Shown: piece after piece, positions 26,607 through 36,300 of the stretch
How the letters are laid out: each line of letters begins with the position of its first letter
Numbering within the stretch: the first letter of the stretch is position 1
From: Prolixibacteraceae bacterium
GTDB taxonomy: Bacteria > Bacteroidota > Bacteroidia > Bacteroidales > Prolixibacteraceae
Direction: 5' to 3'
DNA: 64,000 nt
Assembly: GCA_028282705.1 (NCBI GenBank)
Contig: JANQHI010000052.1
Location: forward strand, 124,001 to 188,000
Position numbers and translations under genes: made by a program
The notes under the pieces: generated by a model
Told to the model about the DNA's origin: nothing
Database searches by the model: none
The model's input: the letters and a program-made list of their open reading frames with translations, nothing else

Positions 26607-27153
26607 TTCGTTTATAATATAACCAAGCTGAAGCATATTGAGGATTATCATCCCTATACCCTTGCAAATATTGCCTTGCCTCTACTTCATTGGGGTATTT
26701 TTGCACAATTACCCTGTAAAAACCATTGTCTGCAAATTTCATATAGGTATTAGCATAACCCATCCCTTGCAATGATGTTACGAAAATTTCTGCATATAGT
26801 TTTGTTAAAAAACTTCCGCTTACAATGTGGTAGTACCTTTGTTCTTTTGGTACATAAATAAAAGGCTCAACAACTTTATCTATAGGGTCTTCTTTAACAA
26901 CTGCGATAGGTTCTTCTTTTGGTTCCTCAACAATTGTTTCTGTAGCTTCTTCAGGAAATAATTGGATTACCCTTTCTGTTTTTGTAGTTTCTTCACGTAA
27001 ATGTTCTGGCAAGTCTTCTGCTTTAACAACCTTTTGGGGGATACGGAACATCCCACTGGTTTTTGAGGTCTTTTTTGAAGTGCTGCAAGTAACCAGCAGG
27101 AAAAAAGACATTACCATTAAAGCTGCGATTTTAAAGCGTTTATAAAATTTCAT
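26569..27153 (-). CDS. SPOR domain lipoprotein
   Basis: This 194-residue protein has a lipobox signal peptide (MSFFLLVTCSTSKK, Cys23), a polar E/V/P-rich linker (about 50-105) and a C-terminal SPOR domain (about 108-180: YYHIVSGSFLTKLYAEIFV, MGYANTYM, FYRVIVQKY). SPOR domains bind denuded septal peptidoglycan, so a periplasmic, membrane-tethered role at division sites is likely. It lies 12 bp downstream of the vsr gene, and its 3' end overlaps the Memo fusion start. Confidence 0.85.
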   Translation of the reverse strand: MKFYKRFKIAALMVMSFFLLVTCSTSKKTSKTSGMFRIPQKVVKAEDLPEHLREETTKTERVIQLFPEEATETIVEEPKEEPIAVVKEDPIDKVVEPFIYVPKEQRYYHIVSGSFLTKLYAEIFVTSLQGMGYANTYMKFADNGFYRVIVQKYPNEVEARQYLQGYRDDNPQYASAWLYYKRNGNGQTAFNQYY

Positions 27154-27165
27154 AGTTGTTATTTT

Positions 27166-27606
27166 TTAGTTTTCATTTTCTATTGTTTCAATAATCTTTA
27201 AGTAACATGCCCCTGGGTTTTTCATTATTTCATGCTGCCAAAACCTCATAACTTTGTATCCCATATACTCAAGTTTTTGGCTGGCATCATAGTCTCTGGC
27301 TATGTTTTTTTCAATCTTGGGAATCCAGTATTCTTTGTTTGTTTTCAACTTTTTTTTCTTTTCTTCCCAGTTGTGTCCATGCCAAAATTCTCCATCAATA
27401 AACAAAGCCAGCTTATGCTTCCCTATTACAATATCAGGTGTTCCTGGAAGTTTTTTTACATTTTTCCTGTACCTGATCCCTGCATTCCAAAGCATTTTTC
27501 GTAAAAGAACTTCAGGTTTTGTGTCTTTAGCTCTGATCTTGCTCATCAGTTTTGACCTCTCACTGGTTGTCTCAAAACCATGCTTCGTTTTTATTCTTTT
27601 TGCCAT
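27166..27606 (-). CDS. vsr: very short patch repair endonuclease
   Basis: This 146-residue endonuclease nicks beside T:G mismatches that arise from deamination of 5-methylcytosine. Motifs: MSKIRAKDTKPEVLLRKMLW, GTPDIVIGKHKLALFIDGEF with the catalytic Asp, WHGHNWEEKK, and C-terminal YKVMRFWQHEI. No cytosine methyltransferase gene is visible nearby, so this is an orphan copy. It is the last clear chromosomal gene before the integrated element, about 590 bp from its left end. Confidence 0.9.
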   Translation of the reverse strand: MAKRIKTKHGFETTSERSKLMSKIRAKDTKPEVLLRKMLWNAGIRYRKNVKKLPGTPDIVIGKHKLALFIDGEFWHGHNWEEKKKKLKTNKEYWIPKIEKNIARDYDASQKLEYMGYKVMRFWQHEIMKNPGACYLKIIETIENEN

Positions 27607-28167
27607 TTATAACCAGCTTATATAAAGGAAATTACAATGTTATGTTTGCTAGATATTAATGCCCAGGCCATGCTTTTCATTGCTTGTTAGGTATAGCTCA
27701 TCCATGCAAAAAACAGTGTATTTGCAAACACAAAATCCTCTTATTTTAAATTTATTGAAAAGGCTTCAGAATATTTTTTGATTTGCAGCTTGCCACTTTA
27801 GACTTATTAACTTAAAAATGTTTACAGCTTATAGTATTATTTTATAGAATTGTAAAACACTGTTAATGAGATAATTATTAAAAAGGTTTCAGTTTTATTA
27901 ACCACATGATGTTGAAAGAATTGGAAAGAGGAAGCTAAAGAAAGGTATTGGGTAGGTTGCCAAGAAAAAGATCAGAAAAAACTTAGTTTTTGTATTGTTA
28001 TATAATAAAGAACCACTGCCCCTTTATTGCTCTATCTATCTTATTATTTGTTATTTAAGAAAGAATAAACAACCTGTGTTCATAAAGTCCCTTAAACTAA
28101 ACTGCTAAAATGTTCCACATGGGACATGATTTTGAGCATAAGTAAATTCTATATTGTTTCAGCACTA
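27607..28167. other. intergenic region left of the integrated element
   Basis: About 560 bp with no convincing coding frame or structural RNA. It is AT-rich and must contain the vsr promoter near its left end. A short interrupted palindrome TGTTCC/GGGACA-like lies near 28112-28127; nothing else stands out. Confidence 0.4.
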
Positions 28168-28193
28168 ATAAAAAAGCTGAAATCTCTTTCAGC
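28168..28193 (-). terminator. chromosomal terminator left behind by the original tRNA-Leu gene
   Basis: On the minus strand GCTGAAA/TTTCAGC (28187-28193 with 28176-28182) with a 4-nt loop runs into a U-tract (complement of 28168-28175). It directly follows the 3' end of the tRNA-Leu remnant, exactly where a tRNA terminator belongs. Confidence 0.75.
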
Positions 28194-28255
28194 CTTTGTA
28201 CCCGGAGTGGGAATCGAACCCACACTCCATTGCTGGAACTGGATTTTGAATCCAG
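28193..28255 (-). repeat. attL: 3' fragment of tRNA-Leu at the left end of the element
   Basis: These 63 bp align without gaps to 60872-60934, the 3' part of the intact tRNA-Leu(CAA): the first 34 and the last 19 bases are identical, with four mismatches between. The fragment contains the acceptor 3' strand, T arm, variable arm and anticodon arm. It lacks the D arm and the acceptor 5' strand, so it is not a working tRNA. Confidence 0.9.
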
Positions 28256-28350
28256 TCTAACACAAACCCACAAAATCATATTTATACTGATTTACAGCTC
28301 TTTAAAGACTTAGTGAATTTATAAAAATCAATATAAACGTATAAAAAACC

Positions 28351-28378
28351 TCAATTTGTTGTACCTATGTTGTACCTA
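28351..28378 (+). repeat. left integrase arm-site repeat
   Basis: A 28-bp sequence identical to 60809-60836. It contains two tandem copies of GTTGTACCTA one base apart. It sits about 95 bp inside attL and overlaps the -33 region of the integrase promoter. It is probably an arm-type binding site for the integrase. Confidence 0.75.
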
Positions 28379-28385
28379 GAATTTG

Positions 28386-28393
28386 TATCTTTG
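28386..28393 (+). promoter_or_regulatory. -7 element of the integrase promoter
   Basis: TATCTTTG matches TAnnTTTG, 20 bp before the integrase ATG. Its upstream half coincides with the tandem GTTGTACCTA repeats, so integrase binding could repress its own transcription. Confidence 0.65.
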
Positions 28394-28412
28394 CTTAAAA
28401 AGAACATAAAAA

Positions 28413-29627
28413 ATGGCTTCAAGCATAAAGATACTACTTAGAAATAAACCCAACAAAGAGGGATTATTACCCCTTGTAATCAGGATCACTCACAACCGGA
28501 AATCTACTTTTATTTATACGGGGCATTATCTTGATACAAAACATTGGGATGAAACAAATCATAGAGTTAAAAAATCACATCCCAATTCAGCACGCCTAAA
28601 TAATTTACTGATCAAGAAACTAGCGGATGCAAATAAAAAACTCCTTGATCTGGAATCAGAAGATAAATTAGTTTCGTCTAAACAAGTCAAAAAAGAAATT
28701 ACTCAGCCCCTAAGCAATAAAAGTGTCAATGAGCTTTCCAAAATCTATTTAAAAGAACTGGAAGATAATAAGAAACTCACCCGACTTTCATCAGACAAAG
28801 CCCGTATAAACCGACTGTTAGAGTTTGCTAATACCGAACAGCTTAACTTTCGTGAAATTGATGAAGAGTTTTTAAGGCGTTTTATGTCCTTCTTAAAAAC
28901 AAAGAAGAAAAATTCTCAACGTTCAATTATCAATTCCTTGATTGTAGTTCGTACCCTATACAACAGGGCTATTAAAATGGGGATTGTTGACCGAAAATTA
29001 TATCCTTTTGGTAAAGATAAAATCCGTATAAAATTTCCCGAAACAGAAAAAATAGGATTGTCTGTTGAAGAAGTTCAAGAACTTGCTTCTTTTGATGACC
29101 TCACCCCCCTTGAACAACATGCCAGAAATGTTTGGTTTTTCAGTTTCTATTTAGCAGGAATGCGAGTTGGTGATGTTTTGCAAACCCGTTGGAGCGACAT
29201 TTACGATGGGCGGCTTCATTATCGGATGAATAAAAATGACAAGCTTCTCTCCCTTAAACTACCAGAAAAAATCCTCCCTATTCTCGAAGTTTACAAAGCT
29301 GAGAAAAAAAGCCCAAAGGATTTTATCTTCCCTGAATTAAAAGAAGCAAATCTCAAAAGTGCAAAGGATGTTTTGGCAAAGACAAAAACCGCCAATAAAA
29401 AGTTCAATAAATATCTTGAATCGATTGCTGAGAAAATTGAACTGGACAAGAAACTGACTATGCACATTGCAAGGCATACTTTTGGGAATATTTCTGGTGA
29501 CAAAATTCCGATCCAAACATTACAAAAATTGTATCGCCATTCTTCCATAACAACCACGATCAAATACCAGGCAAATTTCATTCATAAAGATTTTGACGAA
29601 GCTCTTGATAGTGTTGTGAATTTTTAA
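28413..29627 (+). CDS. tyrosine-type site-specific integrase
   Basis: This 404-residue recombinase has the three-part Bacteroidota layout: an N-terminal arm-binding domain (about 1-90, ILLRNKPNKEGLLPLVIRIT), a SAM-like core-binding domain (about 105-205) and a catalytic domain. Catalytic residues appear in LAGMRVGDVLQTRW (Arg), HIARHTFGN (His-x-x-Arg), YRHSSITTTIKY (His and the nucleophile Tyr). It lies about 160 bp inside attL and should catalyse integration into and excision from tRNA-Leu. A hairpin terminator follows. Confidence 0.93.
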   Translation: MASSIKILLRNKPNKEGLLPLVIRITHNRKSTFIYTGHYLDTKHWDETNHRVKKSHPNSARLNNLLIKKLADANKKLLDLESEDKLVSSKQVKKEITQPLSNKSVNELSKIYLKELEDNKKLTRLSSDKARINRLLEFANTEQLNFREIDEEFLRRFMSFLKTKKKNSQRSIINSLIVVRTLYNRAIKMGIVDRKLYPFGKDKIRIKFPETEKIGLSVEEVQELASFDDLTPLEQHARNVWFFSFYLAGMRVGDVLQTRWSDIYDGRLHYRMNKNDKLLSLKLPEKILPILEVYKAEKKSPKDFIFPELKEANLKSAKDVLAKTKTANKKFNKYLESIAEKIELDKKLTMHIARHTFGNISGDKIPIQTLQKLYRHSSITTTIKYQANFIHKDFDEALDSVVNF

Positions 29628-29648
29628 ATTGCAGAGGTATTATCAAAA

Positions 29649-29684
29649 ATGAGCCAATTAAGATTTTTATTCGGCTCATTTTTT
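29649..29684 (+). terminator. terminator of the integrase gene
   Basis: ATGAGCC (29649-29655) pairs with GGCTCAT (29673-29679) around a 17-nt loop, followed by a run of Ts. It lies 22 bp after the integrase stop. Confidence 0.7.
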
Positions 29685-29687
29685 GTT

Positions 29688-29721
29688 TACTTTTGAGCCG
29701 AATATGTGATATAATCGGCTC
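29688..29721 (+). promoter_or_regulatory. promoter and palindromic operator of the Fic gene
   Basis: TACTTTTG (29688-29695) matches the -7 consensus. An inverted repeat GAGCCGA (29695-29701) / TCGGCTC (29715-29721) spans the expected transcription start and touches the ATG at 29722. A repressor bound here would block initiation; in RNA the same repeat could hide the start codon. Confidence 0.65.
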
Positions 29722-30831
29722 ATGAAATATAATTGGCAACAATCAGATTGGGGAAAATTCACTTTCTCCATGAAAGAAATAGAAGATATCCTCTATACTT
29801 TTGTGGAAAAAGCAGGACATTTAAAAGGCTTATTAAAAGCTATGCCCAAAACCTCACAAGAAGAAGCTCTTATTGAAATATTGGTTTCAGAAGCCATTAA
29901 AACATCGGAAATTGAAAATGAATACCTAAGCAGGGAAGATGTTACTTCTTCTATACGCCAGAACTTGGGTTTATATGCTCCTAACCAATATGTTAAGGAT
30001 GACCGAGCAAAAGGGGTTGGAAAATTAATGACTGAGGTACGGCGTACCTATGACCAACCATTGAGTGAAAAAACATTAAAAGAGTGGCATAGATTCCTTT
30101 TTCTAAACCGCACAAATATATCGGTTGGTGATTGGAGAAAACACAAAGAACCTATGCAGGTAGTTTCCGGTGCAATAGGAAAAGAGAAAATACATTTTGA
30201 AGCACCACCATCTGCGGAAGTATCCAAAAATATGACTGTATTCATAAAATGGTTTAATGATACTGCGCCAAACGGAAAGCAACCGATTAAATACCCTCCT
30301 ATTCGGGCAGCAATTGCACATCTCTACTTTGAAAGTATCCATCCTTTTGAAGATGGGAATGGTCGTATTGGTCGGGCTATTGCGGATAAAGCTCTTTCCC
30401 AAAGTACAGGTTATCCTTTATTACTCAGCCTTTCTGCAACTATTGAAAGTAATAAAAAGGATTACTATAGTACTCTGGAAAATGCACAACGCAATAATGA
30501 AATCACCCCTTGGCTTATTTATTTTTTGCAAGTGATTATTGATGCACAAGTAAAAGCAGAATCTTTGATTGATTTTACCTTGAAAAAAGCACAATTCTTT
30601 GATTCCTATCGGAACAAGATAAATGAAAGGCAACTAAAAAGCATTAATAGGATGTTTCAAGAGGGAACGAAAGGTTTTGAGGGTGGAATGACAGCAAAAA
30701 AATACATGAGGATTACCCAAACTTCAAAGGCAACTGCTACCCGGGATTTAAAAGCCCTAGAGGAATTAGGTGCTCTTATCGTTCAAGGAAGTGGACGAAG
30801 TACTCACTACGATCTTAACTTGGAAAATTGA
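29722..30831 (+). CDS. Fic family protein with N-terminal inhibitory helix and C-terminal winged helix
   Basis: A 369-residue protein. Residues 1 to about 85 resemble the DUF4172 domain and include TSEIEN (61-66), which fits the inhibitory motif [S/T]xxxE[G/N] of self-restrained Fic enzymes. The Fic core carries HPFEDGNGRIGR (207-218), complete for AMP transfer to a target hydroxyl. Residues about 310-369 (GGMTAKKYMRITQTSKATAT, ALEELGALI) look like a winged helix, so it may bind its own operator. The target is unknown. It could be a toxin, a signalling AMPylase or a defence effector. Confidence 0.88.
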   Translation: MKYNWQQSDWGKFTFSMKEIEDILYTFVEKAGHLKGLLKAMPKTSQEEALIEILVSEAIKTSEIENEYLSREDVTSSIRQNLGLYAPNQYVKDDRAKGVGKLMTEVRRTYDQPLSEKTLKEWHRFLFLNRTNISVGDWRKHKEPMQVVSGAIGKEKIHFEAPPSAEVSKNMTVFIKWFNDTAPNGKQPIKYPPIRAAIAHLYFESIHPFEDGNGRIGRAIADKALSQSTGYPLLLSLSATIESNKKDYYSTLENAQRNNEITPWLIYFLQVIIDAQVKAESLIDFTLKKAQFFDSYRNKINERQLKSINRMFQEGTKGFEGGMTAKKYMRITQTSKATATRDLKALEELGALIVQGSGRSTHYDLNLEN

Positions 30832-31018
30832 ACTGTCCCAAAATATCGGACAGTTGAAAGTAAAGATCAAGGGTACAAATTGTACCCCCTTTCCAGCCTG
30901 TACCTATTTTTTTAAATGCATCCTGTTGGCGACGAATTGTAGTCAACTGAAAATTAAAAAATTCAACCGGTCACAATTTGTCACCAGTTGAAAAATTGAA
31001 AGAGTTACAATTTGTAAC
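30831..31018. repeat. cluster of short palindromes around ACAAwTTGT
   Basis: Inverted repeats occur at 30831-30855 (AACTGTCC/GGACAGTT), 30871-30887 (GGGTACAAATTGTACCC), 30931-30944 (GACGAATTGTAGTC), 30969-30985 (GGTCACAATTTGTCACC) and 31004-31018 (GTTACAATTTGTAAC). The last four share the core GTnACAAwTTGTnAC or a close variant at 35-50 bp spacing. They fill the gap between the converging Fic and coiled-coil genes. They may be operators, a replication or transfer locus, or RNA hairpins. Confidence 0.6.
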
Positions 31019-31026
31019 GGTTTGAA

Positions 31027-32523
31027 TTAGATTTTTAAGTGTTCTTTCAGTTTTTTAAAATTCAGTTCTTTATTCCTGTTCTCCCGAATAAATCGTAAAG
31101 CCTTTTTGAGTTGATCTTTATTCACTTTCTGCAAAGTAACATCATAAACTCCAAGCTCAATTAAGCACTCTTGTCCGATTTTGCCAGAATTTGAATCCAC
31201 TAAATTGGAAAGATCGGTTTTCAATTGAGCAATCTCTTTCTCTGAAAGGATTTGCGAATCATCAATTCCTAATGAAGAAAGGATCATGTGTGAAGTATCC
31301 CTTTGTGACTTTGTAGGGATACCATTGTCTACAAGATCAGGAGTAAAAATTTCGTTTGAAATTTTCAAGGATCGCAAAGCCAAAAATGAAAAGGCTGTAT
31401 TTATGCTTCTAAGGCTTTTATCTGACATCAAGGGTACTTTATTGCTTGGCAATTTGATCGTAAAATTCTCACTTTGAATTTTCACGCTTCGGCTTCCGTC
31501 TGGATTAAGTTTTGCAATCAAATCATTCCGAAGCTGAAACTGTACACTGTCAGGTTTGGCTTCATGCAGAATAGATAGTTCCTGATTAAAGGTTTTGAGC
31601 AACTTATGTTTTTCTTTGATTGTTGCTTCCAGTTCTACCCGTTTGGGATCATCGGATGGCAGCTTGTCCAGTTCGGCATTGAGGTTGTTGATTTCATCGT
31701 TCAGATTTTCAATATCCGTATTTCTGGTTTGAATTTTCCGTTCAAGCTGTTTTTTATAGCTCTTTTCCCTTCTGAGAGTTTTATCAAAATCCCTTACGGT
31801 TTTAACCCCAGTCGTTTTGAATTTTCTCTGAATTTGGAGCTTTGTATCATAAGAGATACTCTCGTTTCTCTGAATTTCAGTGAGTGCAAGGTCAAAGGAA
31901 TTATTACCTGTAAAATTTGAGTTGCTGATAATGGTTTCAATAGCTTTGCGTTCATTCGGTGGTTTATCTTTTGCTAATTTCCACAACTCAAGAAATTTCT
32001 TCCAATTCTCCACAAAAGTTTTAAGTTCCGGCTCGTTTTCGTAGGTTTCGATTAATGTTTTGAGGATTTCCTTTTGCGACCTGCCACTGGCAATAAGTGT
32101 TTCTTTGAGAAGTATTGCACTTTCTTCACTTGAAATATCTAATTCAGTATCAAGGTTGTTTGAAATGTGATCAAGCAGTTGATCTTCCAAAACGTTTTCT
32201 CCAAAAACTTTATATCTCTGCAAATATTTTTTGGATAAATCCTCAACCAAAAAATTGTTTGGGTAATATGTATCTAAAAATTCAGACAAATTCTTCGAAG
32301 TGATTACCTTATTCGATATTTTATTCAGCTCTGATTCCAAACTTTTGTCTGCCAATTCCTGTTCTTTCGCTTCAAATTCTTTTTGTTTTTCACGAACCTT
32401 TTTGACAGATTTTGAACGATCAGAAAAATTAGGAGTATGATTCCTCAGGGAGGAATCAGCAGATTCAGAAATAGAATCTGCTGATTTTCGTATCGTTGAA
32501 ATATTTTCCAAATCTTTTTGCAT
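31027..32523 (-). CDS. coiled-coil protein of unknown function
   Basis: With ATG 32523 this gives 498 residues; a TTG at 32559 would extend it by 12 and overlap the preceding gene. The protein is hydrophilic and mostly helical, with heptad-like stretches near residues 40-75 (KVREKQKEFEAKEQELADK) and 255-320 (KSYKKQLERKIQ, LNDEINNLNAELDKLP, LEATIKEKHKLLKTF). No catalytic motif, signal peptide or membrane segment is visible, and I do not recognise the family. It is probably transcribed with the short exported-protein gene just upstream. Confidence 0.6.
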   Translation of the reverse strand: MQKDLENISTIRKSADSISESADSSLRNHTPNFSDRSKSVKKVREKQKEFEAKEQELADKSLESELNKISNKVITSKNLSEFLDTYYPNNFLVEDLSKKYLQRYKVFGENVLEDQLLDHISNNLDTELDISSEESAILLKETLIASGRSQKEILKTLIETYENEPELKTFVENWKKFLELWKLAKDKPPNERKAIETIISNSNFTGNNSFDLALTEIQRNESISYDTKLQIQRKFKTTGVKTVRDFDKTLRREKSYKKQLERKIQTRNTDIENLNDEINNLNAELDKLPSDDPKRVELEATIKEKHKLLKTFNQELSILHEAKPDSVQFQLRNDLIAKLNPDGSRSVKIQSENFTIKLPSNKVPLMSDKSLRSINTAFSFLALRSLKISNEIFTPDLVDNGIPTKSQRDTSHMILSSLGIDDSQILSEKEIAQLKTDLSNLVDSNSGKIGQECLIELGVYDVTLQKVNKDQLKKALRFIRENRNKELNFKKLKEHLKI

Positions 32524-32555
32524 TGCCCCATTATAAGCAGGTTTTTCGTGGAATT

Positions 32556-32957
32556 TCAATCCTGCTTAGTTTTGTTTTTTTTATAACCCGGAGCTAAGTT
32601 TTTAAAATGTTCCCAGTTTTCTACTGACCTTTTATGGTATTTCATTTTAATTTCAAAAAAAGAATATGCGGCATCAAACTTTTCGTCCTTTGTTGTGATT
32701 CCAATTTTTTTAAATTCGATTTTTAGTGTCTGTGCCTCGATCTCTTTCACTTCTTCGTGTGTCCACTTCACGAAGTGCCAAAAAATTCGGTATTCATTTG
32801 ATCCTTTTTTGAGTGTGTCCGGATCAAGGATGTTGCTCTTAATGGAATAATCAATTTTCGATTGTGCTTGCCCATTATGGAAAAATAATCCAATAAAGAA
32901 TAAAAGAATTGAATAAATTTTGAAAGCATGGCGGCTTTTTTCAGTTAAAAATTTCAT
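32556..32957 (-). CDS. small exported protein of unknown function
   Basis: This 133-residue protein has a basic start and a hydrophobic segment (IYSILLFFIGLFFHNGQAQ) ending in an AQA-like cleavage site. The mature part is charged and helical (WTHEEVKEIEAQTLKIEF) with a lysine-rich tail. I do not recognise a family. It is followed by the coiled-coil gene in the same direction; the stop lies 32 bp before that gene's ATG. Confidence 0.55.
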   Translation of the reverse strand: MKFLTEKSRHAFKIYSILLFFIGLFFHNGQAQSKIDYSIKSNILDPDTLKKGSNEYRIFWHFVKWTHEEVKEIEAQTLKIEFKKIGITTKDEKFDAAYSFFEIKMKYHKRSVENWEHFKNLAPGYKKNKTKQD

Positions 32958-33397
32958 AAATCCTCTTTTTTTGATTTCCCGAGGCTCTAAGGAAATGTTT
33001 AAAATAAAAGAGGGGTGAGCCTCGTATCAGCTAACTGAGGTAAGCCGCCAGACAAACCTGCAAAAGACTAATAACAAGGACACCCCAATATGGTGCATCA
33101 TTCTTGCTATCTGTTCTTTTGCTAAATAAAGATTGGCGGCTTTTTCAGTCAGGCAGATAACCCGTAATGCAAATTCTTACTTATTGATATGTTTTACATT
33201 TTATTTTTCGATAGGCAATTAATTTCTATTGTAAAATTATGGAAGTAAATATACTTCATTCTAACATTAATTATAAATTTCATTGATTTTCTTATACAGG
33301 ACAATCTAATTCTTATGTTATATACATTAACTCAAAAGATAACCACTATTAAACAACAAATAACTAGCAAATTAAACTAATTACTAGAACATATTTA
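32958..33397. other. intergenic region between cargo genes
   Basis: About 440 bp without a convincing gene. The string GGCGGCTTTTT-CAGT occurs near 32932 (inside the exported-protein gene) and again near 33135, suggesting a small duplication. The right half is AT-rich and would hold the 3' untranslated region of the TPR gene. Confidence 0.35.
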
Positions 33398-36300
33398 CTA
33401 AAAATCAATATCAACACTATGTGGCATAATTACTCTATGTGCCCAGTAACTTTTCACCTGAACAGTTTCGCCATCCATTTCAAATTCAATATTTAATTGC
33501 TTGGGAACATTATTCATATAATTGGGGCAAATATCTAAGACCACATATCCGTTATCATCTGTTATCAATCTTATTCCTTCATTATTAACCTTATAACTAT
33601 TTGTACTGTTAAATTCTATATTTCTTAATATTCTTTTGAAACATCTAATGGCTTTTTTACGATTATTTCCTAATTCTAATATAGCCCATCCTTTATCCAT
33701 CCATGCTTGAAAATAATCTGGTTTAATCTCAATAGCTTTATCATAACAATTTAATGCATTTCTCAATTGTCCTCTATTGAAATATGCAAACCCTTTATAT
33801 CGCCACGCTTCATAACTATCTGGACAAATTTTAATTGCTCTATCATAACAGCGAATGGCTTCTTCAAAATTATTTATTTCTTCCCTCTTTGCTATTTTTT
33901 CTATGTTGGGAATTTTTTTCTCAAATGTTTGTTTTCTTATTAAAATATCATAATACCTATATCCTGTTGATTCCAACCAGGATCTATACTCTTTTGGACA
34001 ATTATTTTTCACCGCTGTCGTTAATCCTCCACTTGGATAAGATAGAGCTTCATAGGCTAATCCTTTATTTAACCATGCTTCATAATTATCAGGATATGCT
34101 TCTAAAAACTTATCATAGCTTTTGATAGCATTGAAATGCTTTCTAACTTTAATACTTACCCATCCCTTTTGAAACCAAGCATAATAATAATCAGGCTCAA
34201 GATCAATAACTTTATCATACCAATTCTCTGCAGCTAAACAGGATATTTCAATATATTTGCCAGAAGTCAATTCACGTTCGCAATCACGAACATTTGCTAC
34301 TGCGCTTAATACCAAGGCTTTGTGGTAAGATGATTGATGATCGCTAGAATCAATCTCGAGGACTTTATCAATACATTTTTTTGCTTCAAAGTAATAATTA
34401 ATTGCTTCTTTAAAATTCCTTTTCTTAGAACTTGCTTGCCCCTTAATGAACCATGTTATAAAATCTTCCTTATTCTTAATTTGTACTGAATCATCTTTAG
34501 TTTTTTCCTTAATGATTCTTACATTATGCAAACTATCTGAATTTATTTTTTTATATCGAGAGTATGTTTGTTGAATCTTTAAACTAACATTTTTATCAAT
34601 TTCTTTAGTTGTTGAATACAAAGAATCTTCAGATTCTCCATTTATTCCTACATTCGATATAGTAAATTTACCCTCGAACTGTTCTTGTTTTTGAATAGTA
34701 TCAATATTTGCCGAAATTAATCTTTGAGCTTGTTCATAAGATTCATTAGCCTTTTGATGATTTCCAAGACTATCAAGAGAAACTCCAATGTTTAATAAAG
34801 CATCATAATAATCAGACTTGTTGTCTATAGCTTTTTTGAAACATTCAATAGCCTGTTCAAACTCTCCTAATTTTAAATGAGCCAATCCCTTATTGTACCA
34901 AGCCTTAGAATCATCAGGATTAAGAATGGTAGCCTTTTTAAGATGTTTGATAGCCTCTTTATAATGTCCTGCTTTTATATTTACAACTGCCCTATTGACC
35001 CATGCATCAGGGACATTGGGAACAAGATCAGTAATTCTATTATGATATACCTCAGCCTCATTATAGAATCCTAAATCATCGTAAATCATGCTTTCATAGA
35101 TAATGGATGCAAAATCTTCAGGTTGAATTTCTTTACATTTATTAAAATACTCCAGCGCCTCCTCCTGATTTCCAAGCTTAAGGCTTGCTGTCCCCTTGTT
35201 CCGCCAAGCATTAATATTGCTAGAATCAATTTCTATGGCTTTTTCACAAGATTCTATTGCTAGATCATAACTTTTCAACATTATAAGGGTAGCTGCTAGA
35301 TTACTGTAAACATCGGAGGTTGTACTCAATGTATCTTCGATACACTCATTAAAATATACTTTTGCTGAATCATATTTCTCCAACATAAACAAGGCATAGC
35401 CAATATAATTATCAAAATATTTTGAATTCTCAGCTGTCCTGTTTCTTTCAAGAATATCTATTGCTTTCTTATAATCTTTTTTATCCAAGCATATATATGC
35501 AGCATAAAGGTGGATAACAAGATCTAATTCTCCCTGCAATTTCCCATTCACTATCTCTGCCAAAGTTATTGGTAAACATTGAGAAGTAATCCTTTGATAA
35601 ATTTCCTCAGGCAAAATTTTATTATCACCAAAATAATTTAATAGAAAATCTCCTTTATAAATGGGATAATCATGAGGAAAAAAACTTCCACAAACAACAA
35701 GGTCTACTCCACATTCCTCTCTCCAAAAATTAACACTATCCGGACTGAAACCTGAGCCAACTTTCCGATCCCAATATCTTATTTCTAAACCTAATGAATC
35801 TTTAATATTTAAACCTATTAACCTGTCATAGATCATATCCCCGATATTCTTTTGCTCTGGGTGAGGTGTTTTGGAATCTTCATAATAATATTTGAAAGGT
35901 AGTACCAACACTTTATATATGCCTTTCTCTGAAGTAAATACTGGTCTATTTTTTATATTTAGATTTACTCTTTCTGCTTGCTCATCTCTTTGGTTATTGC
36001 TTTGTATTCGAGAGTCAAAAATTGACAAGTATGCTAAAATTATTCCTGTAATTGCCGCAACAATAGCTATCCATGTATTAATCCTTTTATTTCTTATATC
36101 AAATTTTCGATACTTTTTTTGATTAATGTCATCTTTTCTTGATTGCACTTTTTTTATAGTTGCTGATTCTTCTTGAGAATTATCATTGCCTTCAAGATAC
36201 TTTGTTATAGTAAGTGGATTTTCTTGGCAAAAGCCCTTCCATCCCATGTATCCGACATAGAGTGATAACCGATCTAAGCTAGGAATTCGCTTATTTATTT

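Noticed and set aside
28199..28280. A second complete tRNA-Leu gene at the left end of the element
   Set aside because: Only the anticodon arm, variable arm, T arm and acceptor 3' strand are present. Upstream on the minus strand the sequence cannot form the acceptor stem or a D arm, so it is an attachment-site copy.
32930..33150. Repeated GGCGGCTTTTT-CAGT strings as a mobile repeat
   Set aside because: Only two short copies are present and one is inside a coding region; there is no flanking structure, so a chance or local duplication is enough.
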